In this document: piece by piece, positions 1 through 10,627 of the stretch
Numbering within the stretch: position 1 is the first letter of the stretch
How the letters are laid out: every line of letters starts with the position of its first letter
Source: Sulfitobacter sp. LCG007
GTDB taxonomy: Bacteria > Pseudomonadota > Alphaproteobacteria > Rhodobacterales > Rhodobacteraceae
Assembly: GCF_040801785.1 (NCBI RefSeq)
Contig: NZ_CP161805.1
Coordinates: 1,798,001 to 1,862,000 of the forward strand
Direction of reading: 5' to 3'
DNA: 64,000 nucleotides
The notes under the pieces: model-generated
The model's input: the letters and a program-made list of their open reading frames with translations, nothing else
Database searches by the model: none
What the model was told of the DNA's origin: nothing
Translations under genes and position numbers: made by a program

Positions 1-75
1 GGGGACGGCGGGGTTGTCGGCCTTGGTCGGCACCGACCCTGTGATCGCGACGCAGATGATGCAGGGTTCGCCCAT
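1..75 (-). CDS. Beta-keto acid cleavage enzyme (BKACE, DUF849), N-terminal fragment
   Basis: Only the first 25 codons are inside the window and the gene runs off the left edge. The peptide begins MGEPCIICVAITGSVPTKAD, which I recognise as the N-terminus of the DUF849 family (3-keto-5-aminohexanoate cleavage type). Family members use acetyl-CoA to split a beta-keto acid into acetoacetate and a CoA ester. It starts 10 bases after pcaG ends, so it is the next gene of the pca operon. A plausible inference is that it acts on beta-ketoadipate, giving succinyl-CoA and acetoacetate in place of PcaIJ/PcaF. The substrate cannot be read from the fragment. Confidence 0.75.
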   Translation of the reverse strand, partial: MGEPCIICVAITGSVPTKADNPAVP

Positions 76-85
76 CGAAATTTCC

Positions 86-688
86 TCAGATGTCCAGAAA
101 TACGGTTTCTTGCGGCCCTTGCAGGTGGATGTCGAAGCGGTGTCGCCCGGGGCCATCCGCCTTCGCGATCAGCGTCTTAACGCGGTCGCGATGTTCCAGC
201 CGCGACAGCAGCGGATCGGCTGCGTTCGCCTCGGCCTCGTCCTCGAAATACATCCGGGTCTGGAGCCCCGTGTTGATCCCGCGCGCCACGATCCAGAAGG
301 AGATATGCGGCGCCTGCATCCGGCCGTCCGCGCAGGGCACCGCGCCGGGCCTGACCGTCTCGAACGTGAAGGCGCCGGTGTCCATGTCACCCGCCGACCG
401 GCCCCAGCCGGTAAAGTTCGGATCCGCCGTGCCGCGCGTTTCCAGCGGCGAGCGGAAAAGCCCCTCGGCATCGGCTTGCCAGATCTCGACGAGCGCGTCC
501 TTCAGCGCTTGGCCGAAGCCGTCATAGACCGTCCCCGTCACGGTAATCTTCTCGCCTCTGACGGGGCCCGTGATCATGCGGGTCCCGAGATCGTCGGGAT
601 AGATCCCCTTGATCCCGCTGAAATTCGGCGTGCAGCCGATATGGACATAAGGGCCGGCGGTCTGGCTTGGCGTTTCCTTCAATGCCAT
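86..688 (-). CDS. pcaG: Protocatechuate 3,4-dioxygenase, alpha subunit
   Basis: This 200-residue protein is the non-metal-binding partner of PcaH in the intradiol dioxygenase that cleaves protocatechuate between its hydroxyl groups to 3-carboxy-cis,cis-muconate. The N-terminus (MALKETPSQTAGPYVHIG) is typical of PcaG. The dioxygenase beta-sandwich is visible around residues 45-135 (ALVEIWQADAEG, then APHISFWIVARG). The Tyr/His iron ligands of PcaH are absent, as expected of an alpha subunit. The ATG at 688 lies one base from the pcaH stop, so the two subunits are translated together, which fits their shared (alpha-beta) holoenzyme. An upstream in-frame start is ignored because it falls inside pcaH. 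Confidence 0.95.
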   Translation of the reverse strand: MALKETPSQTAGPYVHIGCTPNFSGIKGIYPDDLGTRMITGPVRGEKITVTGTVYDGFGQALKDALVEIWQADAEGLFRSPLETRGTADPNFTGWGRSAGDMDTGAFTFETVRPGAVPCADGRMQAPHISFWIVARGINTGLQTRMYFEDEAEANAADPLLSRLEHRDRVKTLIAKADGPGRHRFDIHLQGPQETVFLDI

Positions 689-689
689 C

Positions 690-1424
690 TCAGAGCCCCT
701 CCATGCGGTTCTCGAACATCGTCTGGCGCCTGCCGCGCAGCACGATGTCGAATTCATATGCCCGCGCATCCATCGGGATGGTGCGTGCCATGTCGAGACG
801 CGCCACCAACTGCTGGATGGCTTCCTTCGAGGGGATGGAGGCCACGATGGGGCAGTTCCAGATCATCGGATCGCCTTCGAAGTACATCTGCGAGATCAGG
901 CGCTGCGCGAAGCCGTGCCCGAAGATGCTGAAATGGATATGCGCCGGACGCCAGTCGTTCACGCCGTTGGGCCAGGGGTAGGGCCCGGGCTGGACGGTGC
1001 GGAACTCATAGCGCCCGTTCTCGTCGGTGATGCAGCGGCCGCAGCCGCCGAAATTCGGATCGAGCGGGGCGAGATAGCCTTCCTTCTTGTGCCGGTAGCG
1101 TCCGCCCGCGTTGGCCTGCCAGACCTCGATCAGTGCCCCGGCGACGGGACGCTCGAACTGATCTGTCACGCGGCCGTGGACGACGATGCGGGGCCCGATG
1201 GCGGACTGGTCGTCCGCTGCGAAATTGTGAATCAGGTCGCTGTCGAGCGGGCCGAGGATGTCATGGCCGAAGACCGGGCCGCTCTCTTCGCCTATGGACG
1301 TGGGAAAGGAAATCAGCGCCGCCTGGGGCGAGCGCTTCACGCTGGTCTTGTAGGGCGGATAAAGGGCGGGGGGATGCCAAGACATATCGCGCGCCACGTA
1401 GCCTGTCGGTTTGATCTCAGCCAT
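690..1424 (-). CDS. pcaH: Protocatechuate 3,4-dioxygenase, beta subunit
   Basis: This 244-residue catalytic subunit binds non-haem Fe(III) and inserts O2 into protocatechuate in the ortho-cleavage branch. The expected ligand set is visible: Tyr110 ([11 protein letters not shown]), Tyr149 (PGPYPW), and His162 with His164 ([12 protein letters not shown]). The usual N-terminal PcaH region precedes the dioxygenase core. The ATG at 1424 was chosen because the family N-terminus starts there; it overlaps the end of pcaC by 8 bases. pcaG follows after one base. Nothing is missing or truncated. Confidence 0.96.
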   Translation of the reverse strand: MAEIKPTGYVARDMSWHPPALYPPYKTSVKRSPQAALISFPTSIGEESGPVFGHDILGPLDSDLIHNFAADDQSAIGPRIVVHGRVTDQFERPVAGALIEVWQANAGGRYRHKKEGYLAPLDPNFGGCGRCITDENGRYEFRTVQPGPYPWPNGVNDWRPAHIHFSIFGHGFAQRLISQMYFEGDPMIWNCPIVASIPSKEAIQQLVARLDMARTIPMDARAYEFDIVLRGRRQTMFENRMEGL

Positions 1425-1797
1425 CTTTGTCCATCTCCGCCAGGGTCGCTTTCGCCAGCTTGATCGCGTGGTTGGCCTTTGGCACACCGGCATAGACGGC
1501 CACATGCAGGAAAGCCTGAAGGATGTCGGACGGCGTGGCTCCGGTATTGGCCGTGGCCCTGACATGCATGGGGATTTCCTCGAAGTTGCCGGTAGCCGCC
1601 AGCAGCGCAAGCGTCAGCATCGAGCGCTCCCGCCGGCTGATCGTGTCATCCGCCCATACCGTGCCCCAGGCGCCTTCGGTGATCATCGTCTGGAAAGGCG
1701 TGTCGAAATCGGTTCTGGCCGCTTCGGCCCTGTCGACGTGCGCATCCCCCAAAACCGACCGGCGCACCTTCATGCCCGTCTCGTAACGTTCGCTCAT
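1417..1797 (-). CDS. pcaC: 4-carboxymuconolactone decarboxylase
   Basis: This 126-residue AhpD-fold protein decarboxylates 4-carboxymuconolactone to beta-ketoadipate enol-lactone. The family core is clear ([18 protein letters not shown], then [19 protein letters not shown]). It has no redox CxxC pair, which separates it from AhpD peroxidase partners. It lies 16 bases after pobA and overlaps pcaH by 8 bases, so the order pobA-pcaC-pcaH-pcaG is one transcription unit. The lactonising enzyme PcaB and hydrolase PcaD are not in the window and may lie beyond the left edge. Confidence 0.93.
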   Translation of the reverse strand: MSERYETGMKVRRSVLGDAHVDRAEAARTDFDTPFQTMITEGAWGTVWADDTISRRERSMLTLALLAATGNFEEIPMHVRATANTGATPSDILQAFLHVAVYAGVPKANHAIKLAKATLAEMDKDG

Positions 1798-1813
1798 CCC
1801 TGGTTCCGCCTGT

Positions 1814-4077
<2,264 letters not shown>

Positions 4078-4384
4078 GTCGGCCACTTCATGCGCCGGTT
4101 CATGCAGAGGATCATATGCCATCTGCAAGCCGAATCTTCGACCCCGGCGAGATGAACTAAATCGTTTCAGTAGCTGTCAGGCAAGATCGTTCTTCCGCCG
4201 CAGCTGCACGATATGGGCGTGTCAATCTTCATTAATCGGATAAAATATCGTTATTTATCAATAATAAGTATCGTTCTTCTGCGCTGCGGAAAACGGGGCG
4301 GATCGCGCAATGATTGAATCGTTGCGTTTTTGAGGCCTGTCGCTTAGCGTGATCCTACAACGATATAGGATCAGGGAGGATCCC
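4078..4384. promoter_or_regulatory. Divergent control region, LacI gene / sugar operon
   Basis: This 307-base gap is AT-richer than its surroundings and holds no gene. The hexamer ATCGTT occurs at 4161, 4186, 4247, 4270 and 4318, and its complement AACGAT at 4359, giving six copies in about 200 bases. A perfect 7-base inverted repeat, GATCCTA (4351-4357) and TAGGATC (4366-4372), flanks the last copy. It sits just upstream of the ribosome-binding site GGGAGG (4374-4379) of the binding-protein gene. A weak sigma-70-like pair (TTGAGG 4330-4335, TCCTAC 4353-4358) would place the dyad over the -10 element. I infer these are operator elements for the LacI protein. Confidence 0.55.
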
Positions 4385-5617
4385 ATGCTGAAACTTTCTC
4401 GCGTCGGCGCGCTGGTGGCATCTGCCGCGCTTCCCGGCGTCGCTGCCGCCACGGATCTGGAAGTAACACACTGGTGGACATCCGGCGGAGAGGCAGCGGC
4501 GGTCTCCGAATTCGCCAAGGCGTTCGACGCCAGCGGAAACAAATGGGTTGACGGTGCCATCGCCGGCTCCGGCGGCACCGCGCGTCCGATCATGATCAGC
4601 AGGATCCTCGGAGGCGACCCGATGGGTGCCACGCAGTTCAATCACGGCAAGCAGGCGGAAGAACTGGTCGCATCGGGGATGATGCGCGACCTTTCGGACA
4701 TCGCCGAAGCGGAGAAATGGAAGGACATCGTGCGTCCGGCCTCGCTTCTCGAGAGCTGCACGCTCGACGGCAAGATCTACTGCGTGCCGGTGAATATCCA
4801 TTCGCAGCAGTGGCTCTGGCTCTCGAACGCGGCATTCGAGCAGATCGGCGTTCCGGTTCCGACGAACTGGGATGAATTTGTCGCCGCAGCGCCGAAGCTG
4901 AGGGAGGCGGGGATCCTGCCGCTCGCCGTTGGCCAGCAGCCCTGGCAGACGACATTGGCTTTCCAGACGATCATGGTCGCCATCGCGGGCAAGGAAGCCT
5001 ACGAGAAGACGTTCGGCGAGCATGACGCGGAATATGCGGCCTCGGAAGCGATGACCCCGGTGTTCGAGCAGGCCGCCATCGCCCGCGAGATGTCGCAGGG
5101 GTCGAACGTCCAGGACTGGAACCAGGCGACCAACCTCGTCCTCACCGGCAAGGCCGGCGGGCAGATCATGGGGGACTGGGCGCAGGGCGAATTTGCCTAT
5201 GCGGGCCAGGTCGCGGGCGAGGATTACACCTGCCTGCCGGGTCTTGGTGTCAACAAGATCATCATGACCGGCGGCGACGCGTTCTATTTCCCCAAGCTCG
5301 ACGATCCCGAAAAGTCCAAGGCCCAGGAAGAGCTTGCCTCGCTGATGCTCAGCCCCGAGACGCAGGTTGCCTTCAACCTCAAGAAGGGCTCGCTGCCCGT
5401 GCGGTCTGACGTGGACATCAACGCGGCCAACGACTGCATGAAGCAGGGGCTCGAGATCCTCGACAGCGGCAATATCATCCAGTCGCCCGACCAGCTTGTC
5501 GATCCCGACACGCTGACCCGGATCAACGACCTGTTCACCGAGTTCTTCAACGATCCCTCGATGACGCCGGCACAGGCGCAGGAGACGTTCGCGGATCTCA
5601 TCGGCCAGGCCAGCTGA
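4385..5617 (+). CDS. Sugar ABC transporter substrate-binding protein (CUT1)
   Basis: This 410-residue periplasmic protein captures a sugar or oligosaccharide for the transporter encoded next. A Sec signal peptide covers residues 1-22, ending VAAA before TDLEVTHWW. The extracellular solute-binding family 1 fold follows, with the typical THWWTSGGEAAAV start and a GGDAFYFPK segment late in the protein. The ATG at 4385 has GGGAGG six bases upstream. It heads an operon whose later genes include a GH43 beta-xylosidase, so a xylo-oligosaccharide or arabinoxylan fragment is the likely ligand; this is context, not sequence proof. Confidence 0.92.
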   Translation: MLKLSRVGALVASAALPGVAAATDLEVTHWWTSGGEAAAVSEFAKAFDASGNKWVDGAIAGSGGTARPIMISRILGGDPMGATQFNHGKQAEELVASGMMRDLSDIAEAEKWKDIVRPASLLESCTLDGKIYCVPVNIHSQQWLWLSNAAFEQIGVPVPTNWDEFVAAAPKLREAGILPLAVGQQPWQTTLAFQTIMVAIAGKEAYEKTFGEHDAEYAASEAMTPVFEQAAIAREMSQGSNVQDWNQATNLVLTGKAGGQIMGDWAQGEFAYAGQVAGEDYTCLPGLGVNKIIMTGGDAFYFPKLDDPEKSKAQEELASLMLSPETQVAFNLKKGSLPVRSDVDINAANDCMKQGLEILDSGNIIQSPDQLVDPDTLTRINDLFTEFFNDPSMTPAQAQETFADLIGQAS

Positions 5618-5631
5618 TCTCGTAATCACTC

Positions 5632-5658
5632 CGGGGGCGGCCATGCGCGGCCGTCCCC
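5632..5658 (+). terminator. Hairpin after the binding-protein gene (attenuator or mRNA stabiliser)
   Basis: GGGGGCGGCC (5632-5641) pairs with GGCCGTCCCC (5649-5658), nine Watson-Crick pairs plus one G-U pair, over a 7-base loop. No U-run follows, so it is not a classic terminator. It sits in the 71-base gap between binding protein and permease, where such structures commonly protect the upstream message and lower downstream expression. Confidence 0.6.
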
Positions 5659-5688
5659 TCCTTCCCCAGAAGACCAGAAGGTCCCGCA

Positions 5689-6579
5689 ATGGCAGCGACC
5701 CGCCCGTCCGGGCTGTTTCGAAACCTGAACGCGAAGTTCGCCGCGCTTCCGATGATCGCGACGGCGCTGGTGATCTTCGTGGGCTGTTCGCTCTGGACCG
5801 TCTATCATTCCTTCACGCGCTCCAAGCTTCTGCCCGATCCCACCTGGGCCGGGCTGTTCCAGTACGACCGGCTCTGGGGATCGCGCAAATGGCTGATCTC
5901 GATCGAGAACCTGGCGATCTTCGGCTCGCTCAGCCTGCTCTTCCAGCTGCTGATCGGCTTTCTGCTTGCCGTGCTGCTCGACCAGAAGATCCGCTTCGAG
6001 GACACCTTCCGGACAATCCTGCTTTATCCCTTCGCACTCAGCTTCATCGTCACCGGGCTGGTCTGGCAGTGGATCCTGAACCCCGAATTCGGCGTCCAGT
6101 CGATCGTGCGCGCCATGGGCTTCGAGAGCTTCACCTTCGACCCGCTCTATAACGCCGATATCGTCATCTACGGCCTGCTGATCGCCGCCCTCTGGCAGGG
6201 CACCGGGCTTGTCATGTGCCTGATGCTCGCCGGGCTGCGCGGCATCGACGAGGACATCTGGAAGGCGGCCCGGATCGACGGAATCCCCACATGGAAGACC
6301 TATCTGCTTGTCATCATACCGATGATGCGCCCGGTTCTCGTGACTACCGTCGTCATCATCGCCAGCGGCATCGTGCGGGTCTACGACCTTGTCGTTGCGC
6401 AGACCGGAGGCGGGCCGGGCATCGCCTCGGAGGTTCCGGCCAAGTATGTCTATGACGTCATGTTCCTGTCGCAGAACCTCGGTCAGGGCTTCGCGGCCTC
6501 GACCATCATGCTGCTGACGGTCTCGATCATCATCATCCCCTGGGCCTATCTGGAATTCGGGAGCAGGAAACATGGCTAA
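5689..6579 (+). CDS. Sugar ABC transporter permease (MalF-like)
   Basis: This 296-residue inner-membrane protein has six predicted hydrophobic segments: near residues 20-40, 75-97, 108-130, 158-182, 205-228 and 270-290. The cytoplasmic EAA loop that docks on the ATPase is at residues 185-200 (GIDEDIWKAARIDGIP). It belongs to the CUT1 binding-protein-dependent permease family and pairs with the next gene. The two permease genes overlap by 8 bases, consistent with translational coupling. Its length is usual for the family. Confidence 0.93.
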   Translation: MAATRPSGLFRNLNAKFAALPMIATALVIFVGCSLWTVYHSFTRSKLLPDPTWAGLFQYDRLWGSRKWLISIENLAIFGSLSLLFQLLIGFLLAVLLDQKIRFEDTFRTILLYPFALSFIVTGLVWQWILNPEFGVQSIVRAMGFESFTFDPLYNADIVIYGLLIAALWQGTGLVMCLMLAGLRGIDEDIWKAARIDGIPTWKTYLLVIIPMMRPVLVTTVVIIASGIVRVYDLVVAQTGGGPGIASEVPAKYVYDVMFLSQNLGQGFAASTIMLLTVSIIIIPWAYLEFGSRKHG

Positions 6580-7513
6580 TCCCGGAACCCTCGCCGCGAC
6601 CGCCGCCGGGGCCGATGCCGTGCGCGGACTGATCGAGGGACCATCGGGCGCGCGTCCGCGCAGCAGGCTTTCGCGGCGCAATGTCTTCATCTACGGCACG
6701 CTCTTCGTCGTATCGCTCTACTACTTGCTGCCGCTCTACGTGATGGTGGTCACGTCGCTGAAGGGCATGCCCGAGATCCGGCTCGGCAACATCTTCTCCC
6801 CGCCGGTCGAGATCACCTTTCAGCCCTGGGTCAAGGCCTGGTCCGAAGCCTGCACGGGCCTGAATTGCGACGGTCTGAGCCGCGGCTTCTGGAACTCGGT
6901 ACGCATCCTGATCCCGTCGGTGATCGCCTCCATCGCCATCGCTTCGGTCAACGGCTACGCGCTGGCGAACTGGCGCTTCAAGGGGTCCGAGGTCTTCTTC
7001 ACGATCCTGATCGTGGGCGCATTCATCCCGTATCAGGTGATGATCTATCCCATCGTGATCGTCCTGCGCGAGATCGGCCTTTACGGCACGCTCTGGGGGC
7101 TGGTGATCGTCCACACGGTTTTCGGAATGCCGATCCTGACGCTGCTGTTCCGCAACTACTTCGCCTCGGTGCCCGAAGAGCTTTTCAAGGCCGCGCGCGT
7201 CGACGGGGCGGGGTTCTGGGGGATCTATTTCCGGATCATGATGCCGATGAGCCTGCCGATATTCGTCGTCGGCGTCATCATCCAGGTGACGGGGATCTGG
7301 AACGATTTCCTCTTCGGGGTGATCTACACCAAGCCGGACCTCTACCCGATGACCGTGCAGCTCAACAACATCGTCAACTCGGTGCAGGGCGTGAAGGAAT
7401 ACAATGTCAACATGGCCGCGACGATCCTCACCGGGCTGGTCCCGCTGCTGGTCTATTTCGTATCGGGCAAGCTGTTCGTGCGCGGCATCGCCGCGGGCGC
7501 GGTGAAGGGGTAG
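6572..7513 (+). CDS. Sugar ABC transporter permease (MalG-like)
   Basis: This 313-residue second permease has a longer N-terminal cytoplasmic leader (about 35 residues) before the first membrane span at 37-60. The remaining spans lie between about residues 108 and 305. The EAA loop is at residues 199-214 (SVPEELFKAARVDGAG). The short periplasmic insert near residues 90-102 (EACTGLNCDGL) carries two Cys residues that could form a disulfide. It ends 7 bases before the ATPase gene. Substrate is not determinable from sequence. Confidence 0.93.
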   Translation: MANPGTLAATAAGADAVRGLIEGPSGARPRSRLSRRNVFIYGTLFVVSLYYLLPLYVMVVTSLKGMPEIRLGNIFSPPVEITFQPWVKAWSEACTGLNCDGLSRGFWNSVRILIPSVIASIAIASVNGYALANWRFKGSEVFFTILIVGAFIPYQVMIYPIVIVLREIGLYGTLWGLVIVHTVFGMPILTLLFRNYFASVPEELFKAARVDGAGFWGIYFRIMMPMSLPIFVVGVIIQVTGIWNDFLFGVIYTKPDLYPMTVQLNNIVNSVQGVKEYNVNMAATILTGLVPLLVYFVSGKLFVRGIAAGAVKG

Positions 7514-7520
7514 GGGGCAC

Positions 7521-8600
7521 ATGGCCAATATCGAGATACGCGATCTCAAGCTCAACTTCGGCGCGGTCAGCGTGTTCGACCATCTCAACCTCGATATCCA
7601 CGAGGGCGAGTTCATCGTGCTGCTGGGCCCGTCGGGCTGCGGCAAGTCGACCCTTCTCAACTGCATCGCGGGGCTGCTCGATATCACCGACGGACAGATC
7701 TTCATCGGCGGGCGCAACGTGACCTGGGAAGAGCCGAAGGACCGGGGCATCGGCATGGTGTTCCAGTCCTATGCGCTTTACCCGCAGATGACGGTGCGCG
7801 GGAACCTCTCCTTCGGGCTGAAGAACCAGCGTATGCCGAAAGCCGAGATCGACGAGCGTGTCGGGCGCGCGGCGGAAATCCTCCAGATCGGACCGCTGCT
7901 CGACCGCAAGCCCGCCGCGCTGTCGGGCGGGCAGCGCCAGCGGGTGGCCATCGGCCGGGCGCTGGTGCGCGACGTGGAGGTGTTTCTCTTCGACGAGCCG
8001 CTCTCGAACCTCGACGCCAAGCTGCGCTCGGAACTTCGGGTCGAGATCAAGCGGCTGCACGCGAAGCTCGACAACAACACGATGGTCTATGTGACCCATG
8101 ACCAGATCGAGGCGCTGACGCTTGCGGATCGCATCGCGGTCATGCGGGGCGGCATCATCCAGCAGCTCGACGACCCGGCGACCATCTACAACAAGCCCTG
8201 CAACCTGTTCGTTGCGGGCTTCATCGGGTCTCCGATGATGAGCTTTCTGGACGGTCGCATCGAGCAGGGGCGGGGCATTCCGAGATTTCGCATCGGGGAT
8301 CTGACGATCGCGCTTGACGGTTATGACGGCGAGATCCCGAACGCCGACCGTGAGGCCATCCTCGGCGTGCGCCCCGAACACATCGCGATCCTGCCGGAGG
8401 ACGCGGAAGGCATACCCGCGACCATCGAGATCGAAGAGCCGATGGGTTCGGACAGCCTCGTTTGGACCAGTCTCGCCGGACAGCCCCTGTCGATCCGTGT
8501 TCCCGCCGACAAGGCCCCCCGGCGGGGCAGCCCGGTGCGGCTGGGGTTTGACATCTCCAAGGCCTCGATCTTCGACAAGTCCAGCGAAATGCGCTTCTGA
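7521..8600 (+). CDS. Sugar ABC transporter ATP-binding protein (UgpC/MalK-like)
   Basis: This 359-residue ATPase energises the two permeases above. Visible motifs are Walker A at 36-44 (GPSGCGKST), the Q-loop (GMVFQSYALYPQM), the ABC signature LSGGQ at 134-138, Walker B FLFDEP at 155-160, and the switch His in YVTHDQIEA. The last 120 residues form the MalK-type regulatory OB-fold domain (LGVRPEHI). ATPases of this family are sometimes shared between transporters, but this one is in the same operon as its partners. Confidence 0.95.
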   Translation: MANIEIRDLKLNFGAVSVFDHLNLDIHEGEFIVLLGPSGCGKSTLLNCIAGLLDITDGQIFIGGRNVTWEEPKDRGIGMVFQSYALYPQMTVRGNLSFGLKNQRMPKAEIDERVGRAAEILQIGPLLDRKPAALSGGQRQRVAIGRALVRDVEVFLFDEPLSNLDAKLRSELRVEIKRLHAKLDNNTMVYVTHDQIEALTLADRIAVMRGGIIQQLDDPATIYNKPCNLFVAGFIGSPMMSFLDGRIEQGRGIPRFRIGDLTIALDGYDGEIPNADREAILGVRPEHIAILPEDAEGIPATIEIEEPMGSDSLVWTSLAGQPLSIRVPADKAPRRGSPVRLGFDISKASIFDKSSEMRF

Positions 8601-8609
8601 GCGCACCCC

Positions 8610-8632
8610 GGCGGCGCGCTTGCGACGCCGCC
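8610..8632 (+). terminator. GC hairpin after the ATPase gene
   Basis: GGCGGCG (8610-8616) pairs perfectly with CGCCGCC (8626-8632) over a 9-base loop, ten bases after the ATPase stop. There is no U-tract. The 93-base gap it sits in is the last sizeable gap in the operon before the catabolic genes, so it may separate transport from metabolic expression. Confidence 0.45.
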
Positions 8633-8693
8633 ACCTTACACCCCGCGGCCCTCGGGCTCTGCCCGTCAGGTCGCCTCAAACCACGGACACGAC

Positions 8694-9461
8694 ATGACGG
8701 ATTTTTCCTACCAGCTCTACAGTTCCCGCAAGAACCCCGACCTCGCCGAGACGCTCTCGATGCTCGCCGATCTCGGCTATACCCAGGTCGAAGGCTACGG
8801 CGCGCTCTATGCCGACGAGGCGCTGGTCGCGGCGCTCACCGACAACCTGTCAAAGCTCGGGCTCTATATGCCCACCGCGCATTTCTCGCTCGACATGCTC
8901 GCGGGCGAAAAGGACAAGGTCCTGGGTATTGCCGAGGCCGTCGGGCTCAGGACCATTTTCTGTCCCCATATCGGACCCGAGCTGCGCCCCGACAGCGCGA
9001 CGGGCTGGCAGGATTTCGGTGCAAAGCTGGCCGAAATCGGTGAGCCCTATCGCGCGGCCGGTCTGGGTTTCGGCTGGCACAACCACGATTTCGAGTTCCA
9101 CCCGACCAAGCATGGCGTCATCCCGATGGAGGCGATCCTGAAGGGCGCGCCGGATCTGGACTGGGAGGCCGATATCGCCTGGATCATCAAAGGGGGCGGC
9201 GATCCTTTCGAGTGGATCGAGCGGCATGGCGACAGGATCAAGGCCGTCCATGTCAAGGACATCGCGCCCGAGGGTGAATGCGCGGATGAGGACGGCTGGG
9301 CCGACGTGGGGCAGGGGACCGTGGACTGGAAGGCGCTTTTCACCGCGCTCAAGGGAACCGCAGCCGACTATTTCGTCATGGAGCATGACAATCCCAACGA
9401 TCCCGAGCGCTTTGCCCGCCGCTCGCTGGAAGCGGCCCAATCCCTGAAAGGTGCAGCATGA
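8694..9461 (+). CDS. Sugar phosphate isomerase/epimerase-like TIM barrel
   Basis: This 255-residue protein belongs to the xylose isomerase-like/AP endonuclease 2 TIM-barrel superfamily. Metal-binding strand ends are recognisable: GFGWHNHDFEF near residue 123, ADIAWIIKGG near 160, and KAVHVKDIAP near 184. Members are metal-dependent epimerases or isomerases of free sugars and keto-sugars, and some act on 3-keto-sugars. It overlaps the next gene by 4 bases (ATGA). Its partner Gfo/Idh/MocA oxidoreductase and the distal GMC gene suggest handling of an oxidised sugar intermediate; the exact reaction is unknown. Confidence 0.85.
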   Translation: MTDFSYQLYSSRKNPDLAETLSMLADLGYTQVEGYGALYADEALVAALTDNLSKLGLYMPTAHFSLDMLAGEKDKVLGIAEAVGLRTIFCPHIGPELRPDSATGWQDFGAKLAEIGEPYRAAGLGFGWHNHDFEFHPTKHGVIPMEAILKGAPDLDWEADIAWIIKGGGDPFEWIERHGDRIKAVHVKDIAPEGECADEDGWADVGQGTVDWKALFTALKGTAADYFVMEHDNPNDPERFARRSLEAAQSLKGAA

Positions 9462-10627
9462 GCGACAAGATACTGGGTGTCGGCATCATCGGATGCGGCA
9501 ACATCTCGACCGCCTACCTGACACTTGCGCCGCTGTTTCGAAACATCGAGGTGCGCGCGGTCGCGGACATGAAGACCGAGCTGGCAGACGCGCAGGCCGA
9601 GAAGTTCGGGGTGCGCTCGCAGTCGGTGGAGGACCTGCTTGCCAATCCGGAGATCGAAGTGGTCGTGAACCTGACCATCCCCGATGCCCATTTCCCGGTG
9701 TCGAAGTCGATCCTGGAGGCAGGAAAGCATGTCTATTCCGAGAAGCCTCTCGCGCTGACGCTCGAGGACGGCAAGGCCCTGCGCGATCTGGCCGAGGCGA
9801 AGGGGTTGCGGGTCGGCTGCGCGCCCGACACTTTCCTCGGCGGCGCCCACCAGCAGGCGCGGGCGATGATCGACGAGGGCCGCATCGGCACCGTCACCGC
9901 GGGCACGGCGCATGTCATGTCCCACGGGATGGAGCACTGGCACCCGAACCCCGACTTCTTCTTCCTGCCCGGCGCCGGTCCTGTGCTTGATGTGGGGCCC
10001 TACTATGTGGCCAACCTGATCAACTTCCTCGGCCCGGTAAAGCGCGTCGCGGCGCTTGCCTCCTCGGCCAGTCCAGAGCGCACGATTGCGTCGGAACCGC
10101 GCAAGGGCGAGAAGATCCCGGTCAGGACGCCCACGAACATCCACGCGCTGCTGGATTTCGAAAGCGGGGCCACCATCACGCTGTCGGCAAGCTGGGACAT
10201 CTGGGCGCACCGGCACGCCAATATGGAGCTCTACGGCACCGAGGGCTCGCTTTTCGTGCCGGATCCGAATTTTTTCGGCGGCAAGCTCGAAGCGGCCGGC
10301 AACGATGGCGAGATCGCCGAGGTAGCGCCTTGGGCGCATCCCTTCGGAGCAGCGAACCAGTTCAACGGAGAGACGCCGCGCGCGAACTACCGAACCGCGG
10401 GGCTTGCCGACATGGCGCAGGCGATCGCGGAAGGGCGCGATCACCGCTGTTCGCTTGACAGGACATTGCACGGACTGGAGGTGATGACCGGCATCCTGAA
10501 GTCCGGTGAGACTGGTCAGTTCGTCGAGATGACCACGACCTGCACGCGCCCCGAAGCGCTTGACGCGGCGGCGGCGGCGGCCCTGATGGACCCCGAAAAG
10601 GTCGCGGCGGCGAAAGGCCGGGCATGA
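9458..10627 (+). CDS. Gfo/Idh/MocA family oxidoreductase
   Basis: This 389-residue NAD(P)-dependent sugar oxidoreductase has a Rossmann domain with GIIGCGNIS near residue 8 and the family EKP motif in VYSEKPLALT near residue 93. The C-terminal alpha/beta substrate domain spans about residues 125-330. These enzymes oxidise or reduce a hydroxyl or keto group of a sugar or cyclitol. It overlaps its neighbours by 4 bases on both sides, so it is tightly coupled to the epimerase and the aldo-keto reductase. The family is large and the substrate cannot be assigned. Confidence 0.9.
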   Translation: MSDKILGVGIIGCGNISTAYLTLAPLFRNIEVRAVADMKTELADAQAEKFGVRSQSVEDLLANPEIEVVVNLTIPDAHFPVSKSILEAGKHVYSEKPLALTLEDGKALRDLAEAKGLRVGCAPDTFLGGAHQQARAMIDEGRIGTVTAGTAHVMSHGMEHWHPNPDFFFLPGAGPVLDVGPYYVANLINFLGPVKRVAALASSASPERTIASEPRKGEKIPVRTPTNIHALLDFESGATITLSASWDIWAHRHANMELYGTEGSLFVPDPNFFGGKLEAAGNDGEIAEVAPWAHPFGAANQFNGETPRANYRTAGLADMAQAIAEGRDHRCSLDRTLHGLEVMTGILKSGETGQFVEMTTTCTRPEALDAAAAAALMDPEKVAAAKGRA

